Source of the DNA: Lumbricus terrestris
Lineage: Eukaryota; Annelida; Clitellata; Crassiclitellata; Lumbricidae
Direction: 5' to 3'
DNA length: 64,000 nt
Assembly (NCBI GenBank): GCA_949752735.1
Contig: OX457036.1
Location: 8,420,692-8,484,691 of the forward strand
Shown: in pieces, positions 46,508 to 58,190 of the stretch
How positions within the stretch are numbered: position 1 is the stretch's first letter
Layout: the number at the start of each line of letters is the position of its first letter
The notes under the pieces: model-generated
What the model saw: only the letters and a program-made list of their open reading frames with translations
What the model was told of the DNA's origin: nothing
Databases searched by the model: none
Position numbers and translations under genes: made by a program

Positions 46508-46993
46508 GAAACTCTATAGAACCTTGGTGATACCGGTGCTGCTGTACGGTTCAGAGTGCTGGTGCCTGCGCAGGGAAGACGAGAGAAGATTGCTGGTGGC
46601 TGAAATGGGCTGGCTGAGGAGAATTAGGGGCAGGAGCAAAAGGGAGAGAATCAGGAACGAGAAGACAAGGGAGGAGCTGGACGAAGAAGAAACAGCAGTG
46701 GATAAAATCAGGAAAAGAAGGCTCAGGGGGTTCGGTCATGTAGAGCGGATGGAGGGAAACAGACTACCACTCGCGGCCCTGCACGGGCATATAGAAGGAG
46801 AGAGAAGCAGAGGAAGACAACCAAAGACTTGGATGGACAACGTCAGAGAGGATCTGAGGAATATGGATATTGGGATTGCAGGAGCAAAGGATCTCATCAG
46901 AAATAGACAAGTCTGGCAAAGTCATGTGAGAGCCTCATCGTCGTCGCATGACTGGCGGAAGAGAGCAAAGAAGAAGAAGATAGCTGTTATAGC

Positions 46994-47292
46994 AGTTCAT
47001 GTAATTCAAAAATTCAGATAGTAGCCTTACTAAAAACTCAAAGTGTATAAAGTGTATACATTTTGCTAAAAACTATTAGGCCTACCATTTTGTCCAAATT
47101 AATATGGAGGGGAAGTATTTTCTGGGGGGGATCTTCCTTTACTATCTTCCTTTAGTGATGCCTAGATTGAACGCTGCCCTCCTTGTCCGACCTTCCTCCC
47201 CAACCAACGTGAATTTTTGCTGTCTTCTGATTCCCCCCTTATTTTTCACTGGGCGCAAGCTGCGCCCGCCATGTATAGGGATAGAAGCCACT
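46994..47292. other. Spacer
   Basis: No gene seen. It ends in GGGCGCAAGCTGCGCCCGCC, a GC-rich inverted repeat, next to the orphan minisatellite. Confidence 0.4.
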
Positions 47293-47727
47293 GCTCGTCA
47301 ACGAACATTTAGTCAACGGACATTTAGTCAACGGACGACTCGTCAACGAACGATTCGTCAACGGACGATTCATTAACGGACGACTCGTCAACGGACGATT
47401 CATCAACGTATGATTCATCAATGGACGATTCGTCAACGGACGATTCGTCAACGGATGATTCATCAACGGACGATTCGTCAACGGATGATTCATCAACGGA
47501 CGATTCATTAACGGACGATTCGTCAACGGACGATTCATCAATGGGCGATTCATCAACGTATGATTCATCAATGGACGATTCGTCAACGGACGATTCGTCA
47601 ACGGATGATTCATCAACGGACGATTCGTCAACGGATGATTCATCAACGGACGATTCATTAACGGACGATTCGTCAACGGACGATTCATCAATGGGCGATT
47701 CATCAACGGACGTTTCGTCAACGGACG
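47293..47727. repeat. Orphan 15-bp minisatellite with higher-order structure
   Basis: About 29 copies of the GATTCGTCAACGGAC unit seen after each Wnt copy, but with no Wnt exon before it. A 150-bp higher-order block (ten units) starts at 47397 and again at 47547. Long frames on both strands are repeat artefacts because 15 is a multiple of 3. Confidence 0.95.
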
Positions 47728-48317
47728 AATCCACCTCAAGCCGCCGTGTAGAAACCTTGAGCAAGTCCTTCACTCGCAATTACTCGGGCGCTTCGGCGTG
47801 AAACTCCGATGCAGCGCGTGCGCTGTAGGCGGGAGCGCCTCTAAGTAGAACGCTGAATGGGCGCTATAAAAAAATAGATAATAAAATAAATAAATACACA
47901 CACTTAGATGTGTCGGATACCATGCGGTTTGGCTTGCTACTGCACGTCTTCTCTGAAGTTTTTAAGTTTGGAAACTAAGGAAATACGTGGCAAACTTTTG
48001 CAGTCTGACCCAGTCTGTGGACACATTTCTGTTGTCCAAAATATTAAATGTGGGTTGTGGTTGAAGCCAGTCAATAAAGCCCTCTCCCTGCCTCAATGAT
48101 TGGCTGTGCTCTAAGCCACAGAGATCTCACTTTGCACCAGTGTGTACAAGCCTGTTAAAGGGCAATGGAATATTTCCCTCTATATACTCCAAATATCGAG
48201 TATGATCTGAATTAGTCCAAGGAACTTCTAGCTGCCAAAAAGATGGGGTGATGTCCGAGCAAGCAAGTGTGAGCTTCAGTAGCGGCGCCAGGGGGCTAGA
48301 GGGGCTAAGCCCCCTAA
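47728..48317 (+). repeat. Left copy of a ~590-bp duplicated block (SINE, spacer, MITE end)
   Basis: It begins inside a SINE at its B box (GAATCCACC), continues through a spacer, and ends inside a CAGTAGCGGCGCCAGG-type MITE. It matches 58010-58612. It then joins directly to cGLR-D 3' flank at GGGTTCATCGG. No gene. Confidence 0.85.
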
Positions 48318-48552
48318 AAAGGGTTCATCGGAAACGATCCCAACGCAATTGTGGGCCTCTTTTATGCAGTCCACGTTAGTTTCATGTAGTCTAACTCTAA
48401 GGTTATGTCTTGCATATGATTTTCTTCTGGGGAGAACAGTTAAAACGCATTCATCGACAGATGATGCGGTAGTGTATTGATTCTGGAATAAAAGATGTTT
48501 GGGCTGAATCATAGTTATTGTCATAGTCATAGTTTTTCCACATCTAAAATAA

Positions 48553-48558
48553 TTTATT
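48553..48558 (-). terminator. Poly(A) signal, cGLR-D
   Basis: AATAAA on the minus strand about 80 bases after the stop of copy D, conserved with copies B and C. Confidence 0.6.
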
Positions 48559-48638
48559 TTGCATCTGATATAATAATTATGTAATAACAGAACACTTGCT
48601 TCACACGACCGCATATTAATTTTGGCCAATGATACGAT

Positions 48639-51554
48639 TTAGCGTTTTAATAGCATTCTACTAAAACGAAGTTTTTGTAGAAGAAAGCTGCTAATGATTC
48701 GTTCAAACGGAAAATAAAATTTCTGCAATGCAAATTCAGTCAGCGCATCAGCATACGGAAGATTAAAGTCGATGCAGCATCTGGCTTTCAGGTATCTTGC
48801 AAGAAAATGCCTTCCAATAAAATACTGACGACTAACGGAGTGAAGAGTTATGGGAGTTGCCGAGAGAGAACTCAACGTGTCTTGGCGTTTCCCATGAAAG
48901 TACACTTGATGGGCAAAAATCTCTTCAAACGTTGATTTTCCAGTTATCTTGAATTTCAGTAGATCTTCGTTTTGAGGTGATAAATAATAAAAGAGTGTAT
49001 GAAAACCAAGCAACGACTGTATATCTGTATCGAAAAAAGAGCCAAATGGTGGTATCAGCATAATATTCGCAAATGCAAACCTCTTCAAATCGCTTTCAAG
49101 ATCAGATTCCCGCAGAACTTTTTCACATAAACGCAAAACTTCGTCGTGTCTGTGCCACCTGTCAAGGTACAAAGCACGATAGCAGTCAGCTGTGTTGCAT
49201 TGGATTCCAAAGTCTCTGCGAATCGCATTGTAGAATGACGACACGTTCTCTAAAGCGCATTCCATGAGAGCATCAATCACTGTTTCTTTAACCATCAAAG
49301 GACTCGCTGCTACAGCTTCGATTTCTGTTACCGAATCTGTTCTGTGATAAACGAGCTGTCTCGTAGCATTGAAATGAGTTCCTGACTGCATTTGAGCATA
49401 ATATTTCTGCTTTGCTAAAGTCATCACATTTCTGTCCATCGGAAATGGTAATTCTGGTAAATCACCATAGAAGTACCATCGTTTGGATATTCTTTCACTA
49501 GATAACAAAGCTACATAATGAGCAAACACCTTTGGCGAAAGACGCAGATCAAGGTATAGCCGCCTGCCAATGTAGTTCAGATTGTTTTTAGTAATCTTCT
49601 TGTGAAGCACGCATAATCCTACGATTCTTGCGATATCGTCGATAAACAGCAGACAGCCAGCATTCAGTGTTTCTTCATGCCTCTGAATCGTCTGATCTTT
49701 GATGATTGCTAAGCACAATCGTATTGCTGGCTGATATTCTGATGTAGAGAAATAAAGAGCAGCCAGATAGGTCACAGCTGCAGGAGTAATGCTATTGATT
49801 TGCCAATCGTCACATTCTAACGCCTTTGTAAGAAACGCTTTTGAAAGGACTGACATTAGTTTAAATTCTGGATGGCCTTTGGATTCCGTTAGATTTTCCA
49901 TGAGACTGTGAGCACGCAATAAGTGAAAACGACTACTCCCTATTGCGTACGATTTTGGAAAGTTATGATACATCGACTTGATAATTTTAGTCTTTGTTGT
50001 TATTGCTTGTACAAATTCAACGAAGAGACTGTTTTCCCATGAAATCTCTCCGTAACGCAAGCTGTATGCAGTATGCAAAATATACAATAGATATGCATAG
50101 TACTTGTAACACAGGAGCTTCTCTGTTGTTGGAAGATATGTAAATATACGGTACATTGTCGGATCAAGACTAGTCATAGTTAGTCCAAGTCGTACGCTCA
50201 TGCCTAATCCTGCGGTTAACCCGTATTTAATTGCACAACGGCATGTCCTGCTAGAATCACTGAATAATACAGCAAGAAATAAATTTAAAGATTCTTTTAC
50301 GCTCGCTTTCCTCCAATTTAGGATAGGCTGCATGTAATCCATGAAATCCTGCACTACTCCGTTGAAGCCTTGAAACACAGACCGAGCTATTGGCAGTATG
50401 TAATTTTCAACGAACCATTGAGACAGAATGCTAGAATTGTGGAATTTATTCAGTCGTTTTTCGGTCATATCAAGCACTGTAAAACTTGAGGGCTGATGAA
50501 ATAAATTTGCTTCAGGAATAAAATAGTTCGGGTAATGGTTTCTTTTTATCCATTTTAAAAGTTTTCCCAGCAACTCACGGCAGATCCTGATGACAGAAAA
50601 GGAATCCCACCACTCGGGTAACATTTCTTCACAAGTCCATAACATCAGCGTCTTTAAATGATACGTACATATAACCTCATCTTCCTTTGGACAATCCTTT
50701 TGTATTAGTTCTCTCTTTGCTAAAAATCTCAGCAAATGATAGACAATCTGCTGAGTTTTAGTCCAACTCTGAATTAATATCACCTCTGCGAGTGAAAATG
50801 ACAATCTCCACTGGAATTTGTCGTCTCTGCAAGAACGATGCTGGACATGAACGACATGACAACCATTCTGCACAACTTCTGAGATTGTATCGATCGTCGG
50901 CCATCCACTTTTTCTAGGTCGAATAGGCCAACTTTCGGCTTCTTTAGGCCATTGCGGGCAAAATATACTTTTAACAGTATCGCTTCCCATAATAACATCT
51001 GAAACTGTCTGATATTTAATTGCTGGACCACAAACAATGTTTGGAACTGAGATTCTAGTCAATTCACGACGGCACTGATCAAGACCTGAAATTGCAAGAG
51101 CGGTCTTGTCTAGCACAAAATATTCACCTTGATGATCTGCTACGATAAGCAAATCGTAATTTTTAGTTGTCCAGTTATATTTCATTTCACCCACATATTG
51201 CAATCGAACAAAACCTGGATACATTTGGTATGGCTCCATGCAGCTCATTCTGATCGTCTCGGCTAGGCCACTCATATCGCTGGGCAACAGCGGAGAGCCG
51301 CCGCTAAACGTCAGTTCATCGGGTCTGCACGCAATGAGATCATAGTCGCTGATGCATGAATTCCACGGTTCGATATAGAATTCCACAGAACTGCCACACC
51401 TTATCGAATACTCTAATGGTGCTGGTTTTCGTGATATCGCTAGGTTGTGCATGGCATCAGAAGCATTGGGATACGACTTTGGATGCAATTGACATGTGCT
51501 AACGATGAACTCAGATGCCATTTCTTCATTCGATCTCATCGTATAGTCCGTCAT
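48639..51554 (-). CDS. Mab-21/cGAS-like nucleotidyltransferase, copy D
   Basis: 971 residues in one exon, collinear with copies B and C. It has GSS then CISDYD, GPAIKY, CPQWP, SGWP, the variant QWRLSFSLAE preceded by DDKF, and the C-terminal YFIGRHFLARYLKARCC block. It ends LKR after the shared FLLQKLRF. The helical C-terminal half is complete. Its 5' flank differs: the CAT tract is a pure ATC repeat and the next ~680 bp are unrelated to the other units, so its promoter may differ. Role as for the other copies: likely nucleotide second-messenger enzyme or Mab-21 protein, unproven. Confidence 0.9.
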   Translation of the reverse strand: MTDYTMRSNEEMASEFIVSTCQLHPKSYPNASDAMHNLAISRKPAPLEYSIRCGSSVEFYIEPWNSCISDYDLIACRPDELTFSGGSPLLPSDMSGLAETIRMSCMEPYQMYPGFVRLQYVGEMKYNWTTKNYDLLIVADHQGEYFVLDKTALAISGLDQCRRELTRISVPNIVCGPAIKYQTVSDVIMGSDTVKSIFCPQWPKEAESWPIRPRKSGWPTIDTISEVVQNGCHVVHVQHRSCRDDKFQWRLSFSLAEVILIQSWTKTQQIVYHLLRFLAKRELIQKDCPKEDEVICTYHLKTLMLWTCEEMLPEWWDSFSVIRICRELLGKLLKWIKRNHYPNYFIPEANLFHQPSSFTVLDMTEKRLNKFHNSSILSQWFVENYILPIARSVFQGFNGVVQDFMDYMQPILNWRKASVKESLNLFLAVLFSDSSRTCRCAIKYGLTAGLGMSVRLGLTMTSLDPTMYRIFTYLPTTEKLLCYKYYAYLLYILHTAYSLRYGEISWENSLFVEFVQAITTKTKIIKSMYHNFPKSYAIGSSRFHLLRAHSLMENLTESKGHPEFKLMSVLSKAFLTKALECDDWQINSITPAAVTYLAALYFSTSEYQPAIRLCLAIIKDQTIQRHEETLNAGCLLFIDDIARIVGLCVLHKKITKNNLNYIGRRLYLDLRLSPKVFAHYVALLSSERISKRWYFYGDLPELPFPMDRNVMTLAKQKYYAQMQSGTHFNATRQLVYHRTDSVTEIEAVAASPLMVKETVIDALMECALENVSSFYNAIRRDFGIQCNTADCYRALYLDRWHRHDEVLRLCEKVLRESDLESDLKRFAFANIMLIPPFGSFFDTDIQSLLGFHTLFYYLSPQNEDLLKFKITGKSTFEEIFAHQVYFHGKRQDTLSSLSATPITLHSVSRQYFIGRHFLARYLKARCCIDFNLPYADALTEFALQKFYFPFERIISSFLLQKLRFSRMLLKR

Positions 51555-51603
51555 CTAAGATGTGAACCATATAACTTTTGATGTGTTATTATGATCATCA
51601 TGA

Positions 51604-51766
<163 letters not shown>

Positions 51767-52455
51767 ACAACGGTACTGTAATTATTGAGTTTGGTATCAG
51801 TTTCTTCGGGGAACATTTGTTCTATCATTACACTAAATATCTAATAGGTCTAGACATAAGCCTAATAGATACGGTGCAATATTTAAATGCTTAATTTACG
51901 GAACTGCATAATTTTATAAACATAGTTGATATGAAACTATCTATGAGCATCCAATGACAAAGCTGCTTGCGTGCATGATGTTCCAGAAAATTTTCACCGA
52001 ATAGTAACTAGTAGATAATAAAATGCTCTATCGTATACGACCATAATAAATTAGGCCATATTGGCCTTCGTGGGTCTATGTAAATAAGAGCAAAGGCTTA
52101 ATCGCAATCTTTGAGAGCAATGCAATATTATACTCAGGACGAGTTTCTAACTTAAAACAATTATGTGCTCAAATAGCCTTTGTCCGTTTGAATTATGATA
52201 TTATTTTTTGATGTAACAAGTTTTTTTGAATTTTTTCCCTATTTTTTTATTGTTCGTCGAAATAGCATTTTCCTATTCCAAACAGGTCACTATGCAAGCA
52301 ATTCAGTTTAGAATATTTCTATTGGCCTAAAACAGTGAAAAACGTTTATCAGTTTCACCAAAATATGATAGGCCTACGTCATTGTAGCAATTCTCATTAG
52401 ACGACATGCGGACCGTGGTCCATAATTGAATGCAGATAAGAAAATCTGAACAAAT
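51767..52455. other. Unit-D-specific sequence
   Basis: No gene. AT-rich sequence that replaces the roughly 830-bp flank found in unit C (32560-33388); unit homology resumes at TTTCTGGAACAAAGGCGTCT. Confidence 0.6.
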
Positions 52456-52697
52456 TTTCTGGAACAAAGGCGTCTGCATTGTGTTTCACACGATGTCATT
52501 TAAATCATAGCTATGGCCAATAAAAAGTCTCAGTTAAAGTCACATAGGCTCACCAGCTTACCGCTAGACTTCAGATTTATTTACGACTGAAAATCAATTA
52601 CCTGATCATGAGCAATTCGAGCACCTGTCATAACTAATCGATTTTCGTTGTGCAAATCCGTTTGCAATGCTATAAATTTTTGCGTGCCATAAGTTTG

Positions 52698-52820
52698 AGA
52701 GACAGAGAGAGACAGACAGACATAGAGACAGACAGACAGAGACAAACAGAGACAGACATACAGAGAGACATAGAGAGAGAGACAGAGGGAGACAGAGGGA
52801 GACAGAGGGAGAAAGAAAGA
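52698..52820. repeat. GA/GACA-rich microsatellite, unit D
   Basis: Imperfect GAGACA repeat at the conserved position. Confidence 0.9.
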
Positions 52821-53187
52821 GGCGTATCCGTATGTGCCAATTTAGCGTTGGTTCGAACTGCAGCCATGATTGCACAGTGCACACACATCTAATTATGAGC
52901 TGTATGGTGTGCAGGTCTTGTTGTCACGCATGGGCGCAGCTTAGTTTACTTCAGACAGCTGCATCGTGAATAAATATTATGAGCACCTCGCCATTGTAGA
53001 ATGTAGACTCATGTGACGGATGCTTGTAAATCTTTCCAACGTTTAGAATCTAAAGGATAATAATTTGTCTTCTTCATAAAACAAGTCTCATTGGAAAAAT
53101 GCTAGAAGTATTGATCAAATGTTTCTTAAATGCTAAAAGGCTTTATAAAATAGCTGGTGACTTTTTCTAGTCTTTGCTTCTTATATT

Positions 53188-53815
53188 ATACTAGCTGGGG
53201 TACCCGGCGTTGCACGGGAAATTTCGATTTTTCGTTCCCGAACCCAGCTCCACCCGCGCCTGTGGGGCGGCTTCGTCGCCCATTAATTTTGGTGGCTATT
53301 TGCAGCGATCGCGTAAATAAGACGGCGAAAATTAATTAATTACCCGGCGTTGCACGGGAAATTTAGATTTTTCGTTCCCAAACCCAGCTCCACCCGCGCC
53401 TGTGGGTCGGCTTCACCGCCCATTTGGGGGTTATTTACGCCCCTCTGCTTGGAAGGTCTTCCCCAATTCTGCTGGTTATACTCATGTTGCATGGTGCTCC
53501 TATTAATGTAGATATACTCTTTGGCCTATGGCATTTATCTTTCGGCAGTTGCGCCGCGTAGCGAGGGCTCCAGTTTCATGTAAGCTCTGTTACAACGATT
53601 CAAATAATGGCGTCGCATTGGAGCGATCGCGAAATTAACACGACGAAAATTAAAATGTCTAATATCTCGAGTTCTACAGTGAATAAGGAGATGAAAATAG
53701 CGCGCCTGAGATTCTGGAGTGAAAGTCTATTTATGTACAATGTTTAAGGTGAGTAGCTTGAAAATTGTGAGCGTGCATTCTGGACAAAGTCCGCCAAGTC
53801 CTTTCTTATAGATAT
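53188..53815 (+). mobile_element. Dispersed repeat with ACCCGGCGTTGCACGGG modules
   Basis: It interrupts unit sequence that is continuous in unit C (near 34270). It starts CTAGCTGGGGTACCCGGCG, repeats the TACCCGGCGTTGCACGGG module 140 bp later (53340), and ends TTATAGATATAGATTA. These ends resemble a widespread RTE-derived non-autonomous family; assignment is from memory of the motif only. Confidence 0.6.
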
Positions 53816-54003
53816 AGATTACCAGAAATCACCAAAACATGCTAACTCTTCTAACGCTGTAGACATTTACGCACGCTGCTGACGATGCTACTCAACACAT
53901 ATTTTTCCTTAAACATTGGGGATATGAACATGGACCGCAAACCACAAACATTGGGGGACCGTCCGCCCATGCCCCCCCCCTAAATCTCCGCCCATGCATC
54001 GCA

Positions 54004-54312
54004 TTCAATTCATTCCAATAGAATCAAATTCAAATGACGGCATCTCATTTCATTTTATACTCCGTTCTGCTCTGATTTACTTTTTTCCACTCGATTCCAT
54101 ATTCCGACCCATTCCATTTTATTCTATCATAAACTATTCTCTTTCCATTCTCTTCTATAATTGAGTTCACCTATTCTGTTCTACTCTATTCCATTCCGTT
54201 CCATTCTAATTAAATTCTATTCGATTCCACCAAGTACAATTCCATTTCGTTCTAATCCATTTTATTCATGCAGCTCATATTTTACTCCCTCTATTTCATT
54301 CTACTCCAGTAA
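54004..54312. repeat. ATTCY-rich stretch, unit D
   Basis: Degenerate pentamers upstream of Wnt-D. Confidence 0.75.
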
Positions 54313-54441
54313 AGTGAAGATGCATGATTAAATGATTAGGCCTATAATTATATCGAGGGAAAATAAAACGTGAAGTGCATGATGGCCAAAAATTCCAAGT
54401 CTCCTCTACTTTATTCTATTTTGTTTCTTCCTGCATTGAAG

Positions 54442-55959
54442 ACAGTCGAGAGAAGGCCTATATCTACGGCATATCGTCCGCAGGGGTGACGCACTCCATC
54501 ACGAAGGCCTGTGCCAAGGGTGAGGTTCAGATGTGCTCCTGTGACCTGAACGTCCGAAGCCGGGAAAAGGAAGTGGACTTCCTGGGGGGCGGATGTTCGC
54601 ACGACGTCCGGTTCGGGGAGAAGTTCTCGAAGGAGTTCGTCGATGGAAGGGAGTCGAGCGATCAGAACCTCGAGGAGCGACTGATGAACAGGTGGAACAA
54701 CGAAGCCGGACGAAGGGTAGATCTGGTTGATGAGACTGGTTCTTCAAGGACGACTTTCGAAGTTAAATTTATATTGCACCAACCTATTCGATTTTGTTAA
54801 TTTTCTGTCGGACTGAGATGAAATACCGAAGCCTGACCTTTCAAGGGCGATTTTCAAAGTCTTTTTTATCGAAGTACGTTTTAAGATTAAAGGCATTGAA
54901 AACTGACCATCTGAGGACAGCGTTTGATGTTAGCGTTTGAAATGTCGTTAATTTGATTGTTTTGCTGTTTTCTGTCATGCTCCAGAAACCTCACACATTT
55001 ACGACACGAAAATAAGATGGTTGACTGCACGCCCCTGTATGGTGGAGAGTCAGGGTTCGAAACCTTTGGCATATTTGCTGCGCAGTCTCTGTGCAGCAAA
55101 TATGGTTAAAACAGATTGTAGATTGTAGGCATGTAGCCTACATATTATAATTAGATCGTATTAATGCCAGATTGGATAAACATGAATTGGATAGCATAGA
55201 AGAACAGAATGAATCGGAACAGATCAAATTAAATCAGTTTAGCCACGACATCCCGCCATTTTCGCCCTTTACAAGTCCTAACAGTTGAAATAATCACATG
55301 ATTCATTGTAACTTTGCAATTTCGCGGACCTCGCAATTTCACCCTCCCGCGGTAGAGAGTCGAAAAACTTTATCCAATGAAGACCCAATGTTGACACGAG
55401 TTCAAGTATAATAAACAAATTAAACATCTATCTGTACTTTCGTCATTTCCTGCTCCTTGCCACTCCATGATTTATCCATGATTGCTGCACTTGACAGGCG
55501 GTCGGCGGAAGTATGAAGCTACTCTGCAAATGTCACGGCGTTTCCGGTTCCTGTTCGGCGAAGATCTGCTGGCGAATCGTCGCCTCCTTCCGCGAAATCG
55601 GTGACCTCCTCAAGGACAAGTTCGACGGCGCCACCAGGGTCAAGGTCGTAGCCGCCAAGGTCAAACTGAAACCAGTGGATCGTCGACAGAAGAGACCCAC
55701 ACGGAGAGACCTCGTCTACTTGGAACAGTCTCCGGACTACTGCGACCATCGCCCGGACGTGGGGTCCTTGGGAACGGTGGGGCGCCAGTGCAATTGAACT
55801 AGCTACGGACTGGATGGGTGTCAGTTGATGTGCTGTGGACGAGGGTACCGTACCTACATTGAGGAAGAGGTGGAGGACTGTAACTGCAAGTTCTTCTGGT
55901 GCTGTAGTGTTGAGTGTCAGAAGTGTACTTCGCACGTTGAGAAGTACTACTGCAACTAG
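54442..55959 (+). pseudogene. Wnt family, last two exons, copy D (nonsense mutation)
   Basis: Exon 54442-54716 is full length, but the conserved WGGC motif reads GGGC (TGG to GGG). Exon 55498-55959 has an in-frame TGA at 55795-55797 replacing the CGA Arg codon of CNRTS, a C-to-T change at a CpG. This removes the last 54 residues, including the CCGRGY and FWCC cysteine clusters. After the stop the frame is otherwise intact to YYCN. The splice sites are kept, and the last codon of the first exon is AGG rather than AAG. Confidence 0.9.
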
Positions 55960-56029
55960 GATGACTGCGCACTGGAACAAGGATTACGTCTTCAGTTCGT
56001 GTGTATGCATGGTGTCTCTCTAGTAGGCG

Positions 56030-56252
56030 GGCGATTCGTCAACGGACGATTCGTCAATGGACGATTCGTCAACGGATGATTCATCAACGGACGATTCGTC
56101 ATCGGACTATTCATTAACGGACGATTCATCAACGGACGATTCATCAACGGACGATTCGTCAACGGACGATTCATCAACGGACGATTCATTTACGGACGAT
56201 TCATCAACGGATGACTCGTCAACGGACATTTAGTCAACGGACTACTCGTCAA
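56030..56252. repeat. 15-bp minisatellite after Wnt-D
   Basis: About 15 copies of GATTCGTCAACGGAC and variants, starting about 70 bp after the Wnt stop. Confidence 0.95.
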
Positions 56253-56790
56253 ACGGATGTAACTGAGCAGATGGGCAATCTACCGTTTAAAAAATTAACA
56301 CATGCACTGCATTATTAATATTATGTTCATGAATCCGACTTCTACCTTGGCATGAATCATTTTCATTAATCCAGCTTCAGTTGCAGCAACGATTATTTTT
56401 TATAATATTCCAACTTCTATTTAATTAACAATTATTTGTCATCAATGCAACTACTATTTAATCAAGAATCCATTCATTAATTCCACTTCTAATTTAAACA
56501 AAACTAATTTTTATCAGGCACACTTCTATTTAACAAAGAAGTTTATCATCAATCCAACTTGAATTTATGGAGGAGATTTCCCGTCAAACCCTCTGCTACT
56601 TAGGCATAAATGAACTCCACCGATCCAGCTTTTATTGATGCAGAGACTTGGTTCCATCCAGCTTCCATTTACAGGAACTGTTATTTCCATCAATTCAGCT
56701 TCTATTTCATTAAAATTCTTTAACTTTCCGGTGACGAATCGTCCTTCGACGAAATGTTTAAGAATCGTCTCTCTACTCTCTCAGATGTGC
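56253..56790. other. Degenerate ~30-35-bp repeats, unit D 3' end
   Basis: No gene. Homologous to 26965-27450. Words such as CCAACTTCTATTTAATTAA recur. Confidence 0.55.
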
Positions 56791-56798
56791 TTCGAGCC

Positions 56799-57227
56799 CA
56801 TGGACGAAGACTATAGGGGTGGACAGGGGACGGTCCCCCAATGTTTGGAAATGTGTCGGCTTGCGGAAGACAGTCCATGCTCATGCCCCACCCCTAATAT
56901 TTAAAAAATATTCATAAGTAGCCTAGCACCATCAATTTCTGCAGTGCAAGGATATTTAGAATAAATAAAGATAACAGGCCATATGATGGGTTATTTTGAC
57001 CGGTAAAACTGGAACAAATGACCAAAAATGTGATCAGATTTTTACAGGGAAGTTTTTCAGGAGATTTCGAGCAAATCACTAAAAAAATGTGATCAGAAAT
57101 TTTGGTCGATGAAAAAATGAAAAAGGTCGTCGGTGACTCAGCCGTCCGCCCAAAATATCGCGCCTTGGCGACCGTCCTTCGGCCGCTCATCCCCCCCGCA
57201 CACCTTTAGACCAGGCCTCCGCCTATG
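56799..57227. mobile_element. hAT-like MITE, 429 bp
   Basis: Imperfect terminal inverted repeats CATGGACGAAGAC and GCCTCCGCCTATG. The target duplication is TTCGAGCC / TCCGAGCC (7 of 8). The interior is AT-rich without coding potential. Confidence 0.75.
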
Positions 57228-57259
57228 TCCGAGCCCATATATAGTTATATACCAGGCAG

Positions 57260-57600
57260 AAAAGAATAGCTTTCAAGTGTTTTAAAGATGCGCATTCGGA
57301 CACCTTAGCTAAGGCGTCATCTGCTCAAACCAGTTCATTAGTTTTGTCAGCATTCATTTGGTCCCTCTCTCTATGGAATGGACTTTCACAATCAGTTCGC
57401 TCCTATCTGGTTGTCTTTCTTCATCTTTCTCTCGCTTCAAATACGGTCTTTTCTCTCGGACCGCTCGCACTGGAAGCGCTTCTGAAAGACATTTTCTGAA
57501 AGGATCGCTTTTTAAACGTTTAAATACAGTACAATGCAATGCAATGCAATACAATACAATAGCCTACAATGAGGAGCAAACAAGGCTATCTAAGGTGCGA
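57260..57600 (+). mobile_element. LINE 3'-end remnant
   Basis: In one plus frame a SLWNGLSQSVRSYL-like segment resembles the C-terminal region of non-LTR reverse transcriptases. A (CAATG)n/(CAATA)n tail follows at 57533-57562. Small and broken. Confidence 0.5.
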
Positions 57601-57952
57601 TGACTGACCAGCGATAAACCCTGTGTGGCTGGTTGGGGTAGGGTGTGGTCAGGAACCCTTGTGATAGGGTGGAGAAACACTTTTGACAGGAAGTTTCAAC
57701 CCCGAACTTGTTGCCAGAATGATGCCAGCCATTAAACCTTTGGGATTTCATTTGCAGCCTGACGCTGCATTGCGCAATTCTATACGACGGCGCTATATAA
57801 ATTGCGAACTGGGTACACTTCTTAACACTATAAAGATGAACTGCTTTGTAGTTTCCCATGCAGTCAATTTTACTAGATGATTAGAATACTCCTGTCGTTA
57901 AAACGTAAGACTAAAATAAAACTGGACTGTAGGCCTAAGTTAAGCCATACCG

Positions 57953-58190
57953 TGGGGCGCGATAGTGTAATGGTGGCGTCATTGCCTTGGAACCGGAGGG
58001 TTCCGGGTTCGAATCCACCTCAAGCCGCCGTGTAGAAACCTTGAGCAAGTCCTTCACTCGCAATTGCTCGGGCGCTTCGGCGTGAAACTCCGATGCAGTG
58101 TGCGCGCTGTAGACGGGAGCGCCTCTGAGTAGTGGGTTTGAACGGGCGCTATGGAAATAGATAAATAGCCTAAATTAAATAAATAAATAA
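57953..58190 (+). mobile_element. tRNA-derived SINE, same family as 17281
   Basis: A box near TAGTGTAATGG, B box GGTTCGAATCC at 58006-58016, body AAGTCCTTCACTCGCAATTG, end GGGCGCTATGGAAATAGATAA with a TAAA-rich tail. Confidence 0.85.

Larger units (their letters stand above)
37464..46993 (+). mobile_element. 5'-truncated LINE, split by the Polinton-like element
   Basis: A 14-bp target duplication ATAGCTGTTATAGC (37464-37477 and 46980-46993) bounds the LINE. The left part (37478-37865) encodes reverse transcriptase sequence LRFADDIDIIA and KINAEKTKTM; the right part (46514-46979) encodes VIPVLLYGSECW, RRLRGFGHVERM and GRQPKTWMDNV, typical of the C-terminal region of RTE-like non-LTR elements. 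The short tail is (AAG)n. The frame is continuous across the insertion when one copy of the 6-bp duplication is ignored, so the LINE was intact here when it was hit. It is dead because its 5' two-thirds are missing. Confidence 0.85.

Noticed and set aside
47239..47801. Long overlapping frames on both strands rich in Asp/Ser/Thr or Asn/Arg/Pro/Leu
   Set aside because: They are readings of the 15-bp minisatellite, whose period is a multiple of three and which lacks stops in several frames.
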